A stretch of 20,543 nucleotides of DNA, from the NCBI GenBank assembly GCA_031289625.1, contig JAITPB010000025.1:1-20543 (forward strand), read 5' to 3'. Source of the DNA: Clostridiales bacterium. GTDB lineage: Bacteria; Bacillota; Clostridia; Lachnospirales; WQUN01. Made by a program: the position numbers and the translations under genes. This document shows, piece after piece, positions 6,607 through 13,815 of the stretch; positions within the stretch are counted from its first letter, which is position 1; the number at the start of each line of letters is the position of its first letter. The notes beneath the pieces are model-generated. The model ran no database searches. It had not been told where the DNA came from and was given only the letters and a program-made list of their open reading frames with translations.

Positions 6607-7512
6607 TCATGCGCCCTGCACTCTGTTGCGGCCCCCCTCTTTCGCCCGGTACAGATTTTCATCCGCTTTGGCGACAAATACGTTCCAATCATCTCCAAAT
6701 TGGGGCGCGGTGGAAATGACGCCGATGCTGATCGTCGTCCGCGTGATTTCATCGCCGCTGGCGCTCGGCACGCGCAGCGCTTCCACGTCCCGGCGGATTT
6801 TTTCCGCGATAGACAGGGCGTTTGGCGCGTCGGCATCTGGCAGCAGCACGCCAAATTCTTCGCCGCCCCGCCGTGCCGCCAAGTCCAGGGGGCGTCTGGC
6901 CGCGGCCATGAACACAGCCGAAACGGCGCGCAGCAGCGTGTCGCCTTGCGGATGGCCGTACGTATCGTTATAGGTCTTAAACTTATCGAGATCCATCATG
7001 AGAAAAGAAATATGCCTGTGTTCGCGGATGGCCATTTTCCATTCCCGGCTGGCAAATTCATCAAATTTTCTCCGGTTGGCCAGCCCCGTCAGGGGATCTG
7101 TCATCCCCAGGTGTTCGTTGACGCGCATCTGATGAATGATTTTGATCTGCGTCTTGACGCGCGCTTTGACAATGGCGCTGATAAAAGGCTTTTTGATATA
7201 ATCCACCGCGCCCAGAATAAATCCCTGTTCCTCGTCTTTGGGATTGTCCAGCCCCGCAATAAAAATAACGGGAATCTCCTCCGTGTCTTCCGCGCTTTTC
7301 AGACGCGCGAGCATTTCAAACCCACTCACCTCCGGCATTAAAACATCCAGCAGAATCAGATCCGGCCAGTTCTTCTGGATGAGTTTCAGGGCGGCGTCGG
7401 CGGACTTCGCGACATAGATCGTGTACTGCCGCGATAAGATCTCGCTGAGCGCCAGGATGTCGGCCCGTTCGTCGTCCACAATCAGAATCGAATAGTTCTC
7501 TTGGTTTTCCAT
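6607..7512 (-). CDS. Response regulator with GGDEF diguanylate cyclase domain
   Basis: This 301-residue protein joins a receiver domain (1-120) to a GGDEF domain (about 135-300), the PleD/WspR-like architecture without the second receiver. The receiver has acidic residues D13/D14, phospho-acceptor D56 in LLDVLMP and K108 in KKPF. The usual Thr/Ser after strand beta-4 is Ala86 (VIFIAGLD). The cyclase domain has DPLTGLANRR, DLDKFKTYNDTYGH and an intact RGGEEFG active site. RPLD, five residues before GGEEF, matches the inhibitory RxxD c-di-GMP site. The predicted role is synthesis of c-di-GMP in response to phosphorylation. AAAGGA lies 8 bases before the ATG. A possible 20-codon ORF ends 4 bases upstream. 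No dedicated histidine kinase is in the window. Confidence 0.93.
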   Translation of the reverse strand: MENQENYSILIVDDERADILALSEILSRQYTIYVAKSADAALKLIQKNWPDLILLDVLMPEVSGFEMLARLKSAEDTEEIPVIFIAGLDNPKDEEQGFILGAVDYIKKPFISAIVKARVKTQIKIIHQMRVNEHLGMTDPLTGLANRRKFDEFASREWKMAIREHRHISFLMMDLDKFKTYNDTYGHPQGDTLLRAVSAVFMAAARRPLDLAARRGGEEFGVLLPDADAPNALSIAEKIRRDVEALRVPSASGDEITRTTISIGVISTAPQFGDDWNVFVAKADENLYRAKEGGRNRVQGA

Positions 7513-7516
7513 ATAT

Positions 7517-7579
7517 CTAATCCTTTCGCTTCATCCATTCAGAAATTTTTTCTGTGCAAGCGGCAAGCATTTGAATCAC
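7517..7579 (-). CDS. Possible 20-residue small protein upstream of the GGDEF regulator
   Basis: On the minus strand, AAAGGAG (7593-7587) followed by a 7-base gap and GTG at 7579 opens a 20-codon frame ending in TAG at 7519-7517. The predicted peptide, MIQMLAACTEKISEWMKRKD, could form a short amphipathic helix with a basic end. The stop lies four bases before the ATG of the diguanylate cyclase gene, and the downstream gene's ribosome site overlaps its last codons, so translation may be coupled. It matches nothing I know. It could be a leader peptide, a partner peptide or chance. The good ribosome site is the main argument for it. Confidence 0.4.
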   Translation of the reverse strand: MIQMLAACTEKISEWMKRKD

Positions 7580-7590
7580 AGGCATTCTCC

Positions 7591-7625
7591 TTTCGGGGAA
7601 ATGGCTGGATTTATTTTTCCCGAAA
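7591..7625 (-). repeat. Inverted repeat overlapping the small ORF's ribosome site
   Basis: TTTCGGG (7591-7597) and CCCGAAA (7619-7625) pair, and the stem extends inward by about four A-T/G-T pairs. No T-run follows on the minus strand, so this is not a terminator. Three bases of the small ORF's Shine-Dalgarno sequence lie in the stem. No convincing promoter is visible between it and the upstream terminator. Confidence 0.6.
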
Positions 7626-7640
7626 AGCGGCAAAGTTTGC

Positions 7641-7684
7641 AAAAAAAAAGATTGCCCGCAGACAAAATTGCGTGAACGGCAATC
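7641..7684 (-). terminator. Intrinsic terminator after the aldo/keto reductase gene
   Basis: On the minus strand GATTGCC (7684-7678) pairs with GGCAATC (7656-7650) and is followed by nine T residues. It begins eight bases past the stop codon. If it leaks, the downstream GGDEF gene would be served by the same transcript. Confidence 0.75.
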
Positions 7685-7692
7685 CAGGGTTT

Positions 7693-8811
7693 TTATTTTA
7701 AACGCGCGTGTACTTTGGGCATAAGCTCGCTTATGTTAATTTTTTGCGGACATTTGGCGTCGCATTCCCCGCAACTTACACAGGACTCCGCCTTGCCGCC
7801 GGGAATCCAAGCATACCCGCCTTTGGAACTTTCCATGTCATAGGAGAAAGTGTCGTTATACACTCTGAAATTCTCCGGAATGTTTACGCCGTTGGGGCAT
7901 GGCAAGCAGTAACCGCACGCCGTGCATGGCACGGGCCGTAATTTTTGGTATTCTGTTTTTACGCGTTCCAGCATGGCCAAGTCTTCTTCCGTGAGAAGCC
8001 CGGCCTGCGCGTTTTCGGCGTACTGTAAATTTTCCTCAAGCTGGGCCATACTGCTCATGCCGCTGAGTACCGTTATGACTTCCTCGTGGTTCCAGACAAA
8101 ACGAAACGCCCATTCCACAGGCGAACGTTGAATCGGATGGCTGTCAAAAATCTCCCGCACTTTTTCCGGCACGGCAGCAATCTTGCCGCCCAGCACAGGT
8201 TCCATTACAATCACAGGGATGCCCTTAGACGCGGCGTACCGCAAGCCCTGGACGCCGGCCTGGTTCTCCGTGTCTATGTAATTGTATTGAATCTGACAAA
8301 ACTCCCATTGATCATAACTGTCCACAATTTTGATGAACGTCTCATGATCATCGTGAAACGAAAAACCAAAGTGTTTTACCTTGCCCGCCTTTTTCGCGCT
8401 TTCCATCTTGCCGATTAAATCCAGCTTTAATACGGTGTCGTTCCAATTTCTTTTATTCAGCCCGTGCAGCAGGTAAAAATCAATGTGGTCTGTTTGCAGC
8501 TTAGCCAGCTGCGTATCGAGCGTCTTATCGTAATCTTCCCGCGTCCTGATCTGGCCCAGCAGAGGCAGCTTCGTCGCCAGCATCGTTTTATGGCGGTAAC
8601 CGTCTTTCAGCGCCCGGCCGACTATCTTCTCGCTTTCACCTTTATGGTAAAAGAACGCTGTATCGACGTAATTAACGCCGCTGTCAATCGCATAGCGTAT
8701 CAATTTGACCGCCTCGCGCTCATCCACCGCGCCTCCGGCTGTGGGCATCCGCATTGCGCCGAAACCCAATACAGATACGTCGAAAATATTGCCAAATTTC
8801 CTGGTTTTCAT
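7693..8811 (-). CDS. Aldo/keto reductase with C-terminal 4Fe-4S domain
   Basis: The 372-residue enzyme has an aldo/keto reductase barrel (1 to about 285) with catalytic tetrad D50 (NYVDTA), Y55, K81 (ATKLP) and H116 (YLLHG). A ferredoxin-like tail follows, with cysteines 296/299/302/305 (CTACGYCLPCP) and 344/347/350/354 (CVSCGECDAKCP), enough for one or two [4Fe-4S] clusters. This architecture is common in anaerobic Firmicutes. The oxidoreductase may take electrons from ferredoxin as well as, or instead of, NAD(P)H; the substrate is unknown. A GGGGG-containing ribosome site precedes the ATG. It has its own promoter (8838-8865) and terminator (7641-7684). It diverges from murG. Confidence 0.93.
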   Translation of the reverse strand: MKTRKFGNIFDVSVLGFGAMRMPTAGGAVDEREAVKLIRYAIDSGVNYVDTAFFYHKGESEKIVGRALKDGYRHKTMLATKLPLLGQIRTREDYDKTLDTQLAKLQTDHIDFYLLHGLNKRNWNDTVLKLDLIGKMESAKKAGKVKHFGFSFHDDHETFIKIVDSYDQWEFCQIQYNYIDTENQAGVQGLRYAASKGIPVIVMEPVLGGKIAAVPEKVREIFDSHPIQRSPVEWAFRFVWNHEEVITVLSGMSSMAQLEENLQYAENAQAGLLTEEDLAMLERVKTEYQKLRPVPCTACGYCLPCPNGVNIPENFRVYNDTFSYDMESSKGGYAWIPGGKAESCVSCGECDAKCPQKINISELMPKVHARLK

Positions 8812-8837
8812 TGGTAACCCCCTTGCGTTTATTCTTT

Positions 8838-8865
8838 ATTATAACCCTTCGATTTTGAAAATCAA
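8838..8865 (-). promoter_or_regulatory. Promoter of the aldo/keto reductase gene
   Basis: On the minus strand TTGATT (8865-8860) and a perfect TATAAT (8843-8838) are separated by 16 bp, about 27 bp before the start codon. Confidence 0.75.
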
Positions 8866-8901
8866 GGAAAATTACGCCGTAAAGCGGCACGCGGAAAAAG
8901 T

Positions 8902-8930
8902 TTGCGGCTCCCCTTAATATGATGTATACT
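8902..8930 (+). promoter_or_regulatory. Promoter of the murG cluster
   Basis: TTGCGG (8902-8907) and TATACT (8925-8930) are separated by 17 bp, 30 bp before the murG ATG. The -10 is good and the -35 only moderate. It probably drives murG and the next genes. Confidence 0.55.
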
Positions 8931-8960
8931 ATAAAGAATCGACGCAAGGAGGTATTTGGG

Positions 8961-10034
8961 ATGAAGCGAATCGTCCTCACAGGCGGAGGAACAGCCGGTC
9001 ATGTGACGCCGAATCTGGCGCTGATTCCGCGGCTTACGGAGCTGGGGTATGAAATTTTTTACATCGGCGGTAAAGATGGAATCGAAAAAACTCTGGTGGA
9101 AAACAGCGGCGTCGCCTTTGTCGGCGTTTCTTCCGGCAAACTGCGCCGATATTTTCATGTAAAGAACGTTACGGATATTTTCCGTGTGATTAAAGGCTTA
9201 GGGGACGCGCTGGCGGCTGTGGGCCGGATCAAACCGCAGGTACTTTTTTCAAAAGGCGGCTTTGTGACGGTTCCCGTGGTCATCGCCGCAAAACTGCTGC
9301 GGGCGAAAGTGATTCTCCATGAATCGGACATGACGCCGGGGCTGGCCAATAAACTTTCCCTGCCGTTCGCGGATAAGATTTGCGTTTGCTTTCCCGAAAC
9401 GCTCGCGCATGTCGCGGGCGGCAAAGCGGTGCTGACCGGCACGCCCATCCGAGGCGAGCTTTACGGCGGAAAGAAAGAAGAGGCCGTTAAAATCTGCGGC
9501 TTTCAGGACAGCAAGCCGGTCGTCCTGGTGATGGGCGGCAGCCAGGGTTCCAAGCGAATCAATGAGGCGCTGCGCGCGATTCTGCCCATATTGCTGCGGA
9601 CTTTTAACGTGATTCATTTGTGCGGGAAAGGCAACGTCCAATTGGAGCTCGCGGCGCGCGGGTATTTGCAGTTTGAATATGTTTCGCAGGAACTGCCGCA
9701 CTTGCTTGCTTGTGCGGATTTGATCGTATCGCGGGCCGGCGCCAACTCCATCTCGGAGTTTTTGGCTTTGAAGAAACCCAATCTGTTGATTCCGCTGCCG
9801 CGCACGGCCAGCCGCGGCGATCAAATCTTAAACGCCGAGTCATATGCCAGGCAGGGCTTCAGTCTCGTCTTATATGAGGAAGAACTGACGGAGGAAAGCC
9901 TGCTCGGAAAGGTTCAGGAATTGTATCGGAAACGCCAGGCTTTTCGGGAAAAAATGTTCGCAAGCCCTTTGACAGACGGCGCGAACGATGTGATACGCGT
10001 CATTGAGGAAATGTTCTTAAAAAAAACGGCTTAG
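8961..10034 (+). CDS. murG: UDP-GlcNAc:lipid I N-acetylglucosaminyltransferase MurG
   Basis: MurG converts lipid I to lipid II on the inner face of the membrane by adding N-acetylglucosamine, the last intracellular step of peptidoglycan precursor synthesis. The 357-residue protein is a GT-B glycosyltransferase. It has the N-terminal loop GGGTAGHVTPN (8-18), LFSKGGFVTVPVVIAA, the central VLVMGGSQGSKRIN, and the C-terminal donor site SRAGANSISEFLALKKPNLLIPLP followed by SRGDQILNAE. I start it at 8961, where AAGGAGG lies 8 bases upstream, rather than at the earlier in-frame ATG at 8919, which overlaps the promoter. The gene is outside a division/cell-wall cluster: no mur, fts or mraY genes are visible nearby. 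Its stop codon is embedded in the ribosome site of the next gene. Confidence 0.95.
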   Translation: MKRIVLTGGGTAGHVTPNLALIPRLTELGYEIFYIGGKDGIEKTLVENSGVAFVGVSSGKLRRYFHVKNVTDIFRVIKGLGDALAAVGRIKPQVLFSKGGFVTVPVVIAAKLLRAKVILHESDMTPGLANKLSLPFADKICVCFPETLAHVAGGKAVLTGTPIRGELYGGKKEEAVKICGFQDSKPVVLVMGGSQGSKRINEALRAILPILLRTFNVIHLCGKGNVQLELAARGYLQFEYVSQELPHLLACADLIVSRAGANSISEFLALKKPNLLIPLPRTASRGDQILNAESYARQGFSLVLYEEELTEESLLGKVQELYRKRQAFREKMFASPLTDGANDVIRVIEEMFLKKTA

Positions 10035-10043
10035 GAGGCGCAT

Positions 10044-11930
10044 ATGCATAACATTTTAGATAAAGTGGTGCTGCCAAGTGAATTAAAATCCATTGTGTGC
10101 GCAGAAGGCATGGAAATCATCGTCCCTGACTCGCGGGAGGAACTCATGACGCTGGCATTGGGCGGCCCGGATAACACGACGTTTGACGTATGCTTTGACG
10201 TTAAAGACAAGGGGCAGACGCGCGAAGCGTCTGTCTCCAAGTGCAAGAACGGCATCGTGATCAACTTCGACGATAATTATATGCGCAGACGCGATCCGGA
10301 CAGCATGGTCATCGCGGACAATCTGCCCACGGATAAAGCGACGCATGAAGCCCGTTTCAAAACGCAGTTTGACGATATCCGCCAGGAGACATTCGAATGG
10401 CTTAAAGATCAAAAGTCTCTGATTTGCATGCCCTTTTTGGCGGGCAATGACAGCATGGGCATCGGCTACGCGTCTATGCTGGTCGTCCCGGTCAAAGCGG
10501 CTTTCTTCGCGCTGATGCTGGCGGATATGCAAGGCTTTATCCCTGTCAGCAGGATTCCGAATTTTTTCCGTCCGAGAGCGGTCGTCTATGTGGCGCCTCC
10601 CTTTCGGCATTTATATTATGACGGGCTGCAAGTGGTTATACATAACAGGCTTTTTGAGATGCACGAAGTGTTCTCTTACAATCTTTACCCTGGCCCCAGC
10701 GCCAAAAAAGGGATTTACAGCGTTCTGCTGAACCTGGGCGAACAGGAGCGCTGGATCACGCTGCACGCCGCTACGGTGAAAATCATTACGCCTTATGAAC
10801 TGACTGTCACCATCATGCACGAAGGCGCGAGCGGCGGCGGCAAAAGCGAAATGAACGAACAGTTTCACCGCGAACCCGACGGCCGTCTGCTGCTGGGCGT
10901 CAATACCGTCAGCGGCGAAGAATTTCTCCTCACTCTGATGGACGCGTGCGAACTGCATCCGGTGACGGACGACATGGCGCTCTGCCATCCCTTTTTGCAG
11001 CAAAGCGGCACCAAGCTCACCGTGGCGGACGCGGAAGACGGATGGTTTCTGCGGGTCAATCACATTACGCAATACGGTACGGCGCCTCAATTGGAAAAGA
11101 ACACCATTCACCCGCAGCAGCCGCTTGTATTCCTGAACCTGCAAGGCGCGCCCGGCTCCACGTGTTTAATTTGGGAACCCGTGCTGGACGGGCCGGGCAA
11201 GCCGTGCCCCAATCCGCGCGTGATCATACCCCGGCAATTTTTCGAAGGGCATGTGGACGGCGCGGTCGAAGTGGATGTGCGCAGCTTTGGCATACGCACG
11301 CCGCCCTGCACAAAGGAAAATCCAACGTATGGCATTATCGGCATGTTTCACGTTCTGCCTCCGGCGCTGGCCTGGCTGTGGCGCCTTGTATCGCCCAGAG
11401 GCCATGCGAATCCATCGATTATGGACAGCGATGGGATGCAGTCCGAAGGCGTCGGCTCCTATTGGCCTTTTGCCACGGGCAAAATGGTCGATCAAGCCAA
11501 TCTTCTGCTGGAACAAATCATGCGCACCCTCTCAACGCGTTACATTCTCATCGCGAACCAATACATCGGCGCGTATCATGTGGGGTTCGCCGGGCAATGG
11601 GTCACGCGCGAATTTATTTCCCGGCGCGGCGGCGCAAAATTCCAGCCAGAGGCGACCACGCCCTCCCGCTGCCCGCTGCTGGGCTACTCGCCCAAATCCA
11701 TGCGCATCGACGGCACACAGATCCCCAAGGCTTTTCTGCAGGTCGATCAGCAGCCCGAAGTCGGCGTTGAGGGCTATGACGCGGGCGCGGCCTTACTGAA
11801 TGATTTTTTCAAACGAGAAGCGCAAAAATATTTAACGCCAGATCTATTAAACCTGGGCCGGAAAATCATCGCGGTCTGTTTAAACGACGGCGGCCTGCAG
11901 GATTATTATGATCTGATCCCCAAACTATAG
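10044..11930 (+). CDS. DUF4914-like PEPCK-fold P-loop protein of unknown function
   Basis: The 628-residue soluble protein has no signal peptide or membrane segment. Its clearest motif is the P-loop-like HEGASGGGKSEMNE near residues 260-273. It recalls the kinase-1a motif of phosphoenolpyruvate carboxykinase and HPr-kinase-type folds. From recalled family features (length about 630, PEPCK-like loop, presence in anaerobic Firmicutes) I assign it to DUF4914, whose reaction is, as far as I know, unreported. Other notable segments are TLHAATVKIITPYELTVTIM, MDSDGMQSEGVGSYWPFATG and ILIANQYIGAYHVGF. AGGAGG overlaps the murG stop and the gap is 9 bp, so it is translated from the murG message. Likely an ATP/GTP-dependent enzyme or kinase; the substrate is not inferable. 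Confidence 0.75.
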   Translation: MHNILDKVVLPSELKSIVCAEGMEIIVPDSREELMTLALGGPDNTTFDVCFDVKDKGQTREASVSKCKNGIVINFDDNYMRRRDPDSMVIADNLPTDKATHEARFKTQFDDIRQETFEWLKDQKSLICMPFLAGNDSMGIGYASMLVVPVKAAFFALMLADMQGFIPVSRIPNFFRPRAVVYVAPPFRHLYYDGLQVVIHNRLFEMHEVFSYNLYPGPSAKKGIYSVLLNLGEQERWITLHAATVKIITPYELTVTIMHEGASGGGKSEMNEQFHREPDGRLLLGVNTVSGEEFLLTLMDACELHPVTDDMALCHPFLQQSGTKLTVADAEDGWFLRVNHITQYGTAPQLEKNTIHPQQPLVFLNLQGAPGSTCLIWEPVLDGPGKPCPNPRVIIPRQFFEGHVDGAVEVDVRSFGIRTPPCTKENPTYGIIGMFHVLPPALAWLWRLVSPRGHANPSIMDSDGMQSEGVGSYWPFATGKMVDQANLLLEQIMRTLSTRYILIANQYIGAYHVGFAGQWVTREFISRRGGAKFQPEATTPSRCPLLGYSPKSMRIDGTQIPKAFLQVDQQPEVGVEGYDAGAALLNDFFKREAQKYLTPDLLNLGRKIIAVCLNDGGLQDYYDLIPKL

Positions 11931-11932
11931 CC

Positions 11933-13126
11933 GTGGGCGGGCGGAGGCCAAAGGCTGCGGTAATCGCAGCGGCGATCACTGCGGTAATTACCGTTGCGAT
12001 GATCGCGGCCGTGATCACGGCCGCGATCACGGCTGGATGGCCGTCCGTCCAGCGCGCCAAGGTTTCTGCCGTGGGCGATCTGATGGTGCATCAATGGCAA
12101 TTGGACGACGCGTTGGACAGCGCGTCGGGCGAATATGATTTCATCAAAAGTTTTGCCCGAGTTCAGCCTTATTTACGAAGCGCCGATTTGACGATCGGTA
12201 ATCTGGAGACCGTCTTCGCGGGTGCGGAGGCGGGTTACAGTGATTACCCTCTCTTCAACACGCCTGACGCGTTTGCCCTCGCCCTGCGCGGCGCGGGCTT
12301 TAATTTTCTCACAACCGCCAATAACCACTGCTGTGATAAAAACGAAGCGGGCCTTACGCGCACATTGGATGTTTTGGACGCGCTGGGCTTGGATCACACA
12401 GGCACGTTCCGCACGCCGGAAGAGCGGCAGTCCATCAAAATCAAAGAAGCGCATGGCATTCGTTTTGCCCTGTTATCCTACACGTACGCTACAAACGGAA
12501 TCCAGCTGGCTTCCGGCGGCGGCTCTGTCAATACTCTTCAAAGGACTCTCGTTTATAACGATATTCAGAAAGCCCAGAAAATGAATCCAGACGTCATTAT
12601 CGTGCTGCCGCATATGGGAACGGAATACGCGGCGGCGCCGGACGAAATGACGCGAAAGTGGACGCGCTTTATGCTGGAGGCGGGCGCGGATGTTGTGCTG
12701 GCCAGCCACCCGCATGTACTGCAGGAGATGGAATATGTGACGGGCATCGGTGGAGACCGGATCGGTTTCGTAGATTATTCGCTGGGCAACTTTATCTCCT
12801 CCCAGCGCACTTTGCCCAGAGATATGGGCGTAATTCTCAATCTCTATTTTGAAAAAACAGGGCGGCAAAAAGCGCAATTAAAACATGTTTCTTTTATTCC
12901 GACATGGGTAAAATTTGTCGGCGCCAAAGGCGCCTACGATATCCAAACGCTGTCCGTATACGACGCGCTGCTGTCTGAAACAGATCTCAGCCGCAAAGAC
13001 AGGGAACGCCTGAAAAATATTCACGCAGAGATCACGGAAAAATATCTGGGGCGGGCCGTGCCGTTGGATCAAATACAAAATGAATATTTTTGGCCGCAAA
13101 CAACCAAAAATAAACCCATAAAATAA
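11933..13126 (+). CDS. CapA-family (PGA_cap) metallophosphoesterase-fold protein, membrane-anchored
   Basis: After a basic start (GGRRPK), residues 8-34 form a hydrophobic anchor of almost only Ala, Val, Ile and Thr, encoded by degenerate 12-bp repeats. The rest is the CapA/PGA_cap domain with all usual motifs: VGDLM (47-51), TIGNLE (87-92), TTANNH, LPHMGTEY, SHPHVLQ and DYSLGNF. CapA-like proteins take part in poly-gamma-glutamate handling, but many homologues have other or unknown roles; no capB/capC genes are here. The start is taken as GTG at 11933, two bases after the preceding stop, with no obvious ribosome site, so translational coupling is likely. An ATG at 11999 lies inside the hydrophobic stretch and would remove the basic N-terminus. 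The domain probably faces outside. Confidence 0.87.
   Translation: MGGRRPKAAVIAAAITAVITVAMIAAVITAAITAGWPSVQRAKVSAVGDLMVHQWQLDDALDSASGEYDFIKSFARVQPYLRSADLTIGNLETVFAGAEAGYSDYPLFNTPDAFALALRGAGFNFLTTANNHCCDKNEAGLTRTLDVLDALGLDHTGTFRTPEERQSIKIKEAHGIRFALLSYTYATNGIQLASGGGSVNTLQRTLVYNDIQKAQKMNPDVIIVLPHMGTEYAAAPDEMTRKWTRFMLEAGADVVLASHPHVLQEMEYVTGIGGDRIGFVDYSLGNFISSQRTLPRDMGVILNLYFEKTGRQKAQLKHVSFIPTWVKFVGAKGAYDIQTLSVYDALLSETDLSRKDRERLKNIHAEITEKYLGRAVPLDQIQNEYFWPQTTKNKPIK
11957..12036. repeat. Repeat-rich segment with a 28-bp perfect palindrome
   Basis: Positions 12001-12028 form a perfect palindrome centred on TGATCA, with arms GATCGCGGCCG/CGGCCGCGATC. A 12-bp perfect palindrome, CGGTAATTACCG, lies at 11982-11993. 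Codons across 11957-12036 repeat with a period near 12 bp, in an Ala-(Val/Ala)-Ile-(Thr/Ala) pattern. The segment encodes the hydrophobic anchor of the CapA-like protein and would fold into strong RNA hairpins near its start. Confidence 0.85.
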
Positions 13127-13166
13127 TTTACACAAAAAAACGCAAGAAGCGGACAAGGGAACGGAA

Positions 13167-13192
13167 ATGGAGAATTCAAATGGAGAATTCAA
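13167..13192 (+). repeat. 13-bp tandem duplication at the rex start codon
   Basis: ATGGAGAATTCAA occurs twice in perfect tandem (13167-13179, 13180-13192). The GGAG in the first copy serves as the ribosome site for the ATG in the second. Because 13 is not a multiple of three, the two ATG codons are in different frames and only the second reads Rex. Confidence 0.9.
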
Positions 13193-13815
13193 AAGATATT
13201 TCGATGGCTGTGGTAAGAAGGCTGCCGCGCTATTACCGTTATCTGGAGGATATGCTGGCGCGCGGCGTTACCCGCGCGTCTTCTGCGGAACTCAGCCGCA
13301 GCATGAACGCCACAGCCTCACAAATCCGCCAGGACTTGAGCAATTTTGGCAGCTTTGGGCAGCAGGGCTACGGGTACAACGTGGAAATGCTTCGGGATGA
13401 AATCAAAAAAATATTGGGGCTGGACAAAGAATACCGGCTTATTTTGATTGGCGCCGGCGCTCTCGGCCAGGCGCTGGTCCGATATGAAAAATTTGAAAAA
13501 AAGGGCTTTCGGTTCACCGGCCTGTTCGACAACGATCCAAACCGCATCGGTACATTTATCCGCGATATTGAAGTGTGGGACGTACAGCGCTTGCAAAGTT
13601 TTTTAAGCGGCAATCCGGTGGACATCGCGGTGTTTACCCTGCCGAGAGACGGCGCGGAGAAGGCGCTTGACATTGTGACAGGCGCGGGTGTGAAAGGGAT
13701 ATGGAATTTTTCTTACCGAGATTTGCGAATCAGCGGGGGCACCAAAGTGGAAAGCGTGCATCTGACGGACAGCTTAATGACGCTGTCCTACATGCTGAGT
13801 GAAGGGAATAAATGA
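13180..13815 (+). CDS. rex: Redox-sensing transcriptional repressor Rex
   Basis: Rex is a homodimeric repressor that senses the NADH/NAD+ ratio. NADH releases it from DNA and induces fermentation and electron-transfer genes. The 211-residue product has the winged-helix domain (1-80) with ISMAVVRRLPRYYRYL and ATASQIRQDLSNFGSFGQQG. A Rossmann NAD(H)-binding domain follows, with LIGAGALGQAL (GxGxxG from residue 91) and GLFDNDPNRIG. The C-terminal segment, HLTDSLMTLSYML, resembles the domain-swapped helix region. The ATG at 13180 gives the standard N-terminus and has GGAG 7 bases upstream. It follows the CapA-like gene by 53 bp and overlaps the DUF445 gene by 4 bp (ATGA). I found no full Rex operator at its own start. 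Confidence 0.95.
   Translation: MENSKDISMAVVRRLPRYYRYLEDMLARGVTRASSAELSRSMNATASQIRQDLSNFGSFGQQGYGYNVEMLRDEIKKILGLDKEYRLILIGAGALGQALVRYEKFEKKGFRFTGLFDNDPNRIGTFIRDIEVWDVQRLQSFLSGNPVDIAVFTLPRDGAEKALDIVTGAGVKGIWNFSYRDLRISGGTKVESVHLTDSLMTLSYMLSEGNK

Noticed and set aside
10083..11144. Long open frames on the minus strand opposite the DUF4914-like gene (10083-10610 and 10611-11144)
   Set aside because: They mirror the codons of a well-supported plus-strand gene, lack ribosome sites and show arginine- and histidine-rich, non-family sequence.
11866..12100. Minus-strand frames rich in Arg/Asp/His repeats over the CapA anchor
   Set aside because: The repeat composition comes from the palindromic DNA of the plus-strand anchor. 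There is no ribosome site or recognisable protein.
13127..13166. Possible Rex operator upstream of rex
   Set aside because: TTTACAC and A-rich sequence are present but no TTGTTAA/TTAACAA dyad could be found.
13167..13400. 78-codon frame from the first ATG of the rex duplication
   Set aside because: It is out of frame with Rex, overlaps it and has no recognisable motifs. It is best viewed as a by-product of the 13-bp duplication.
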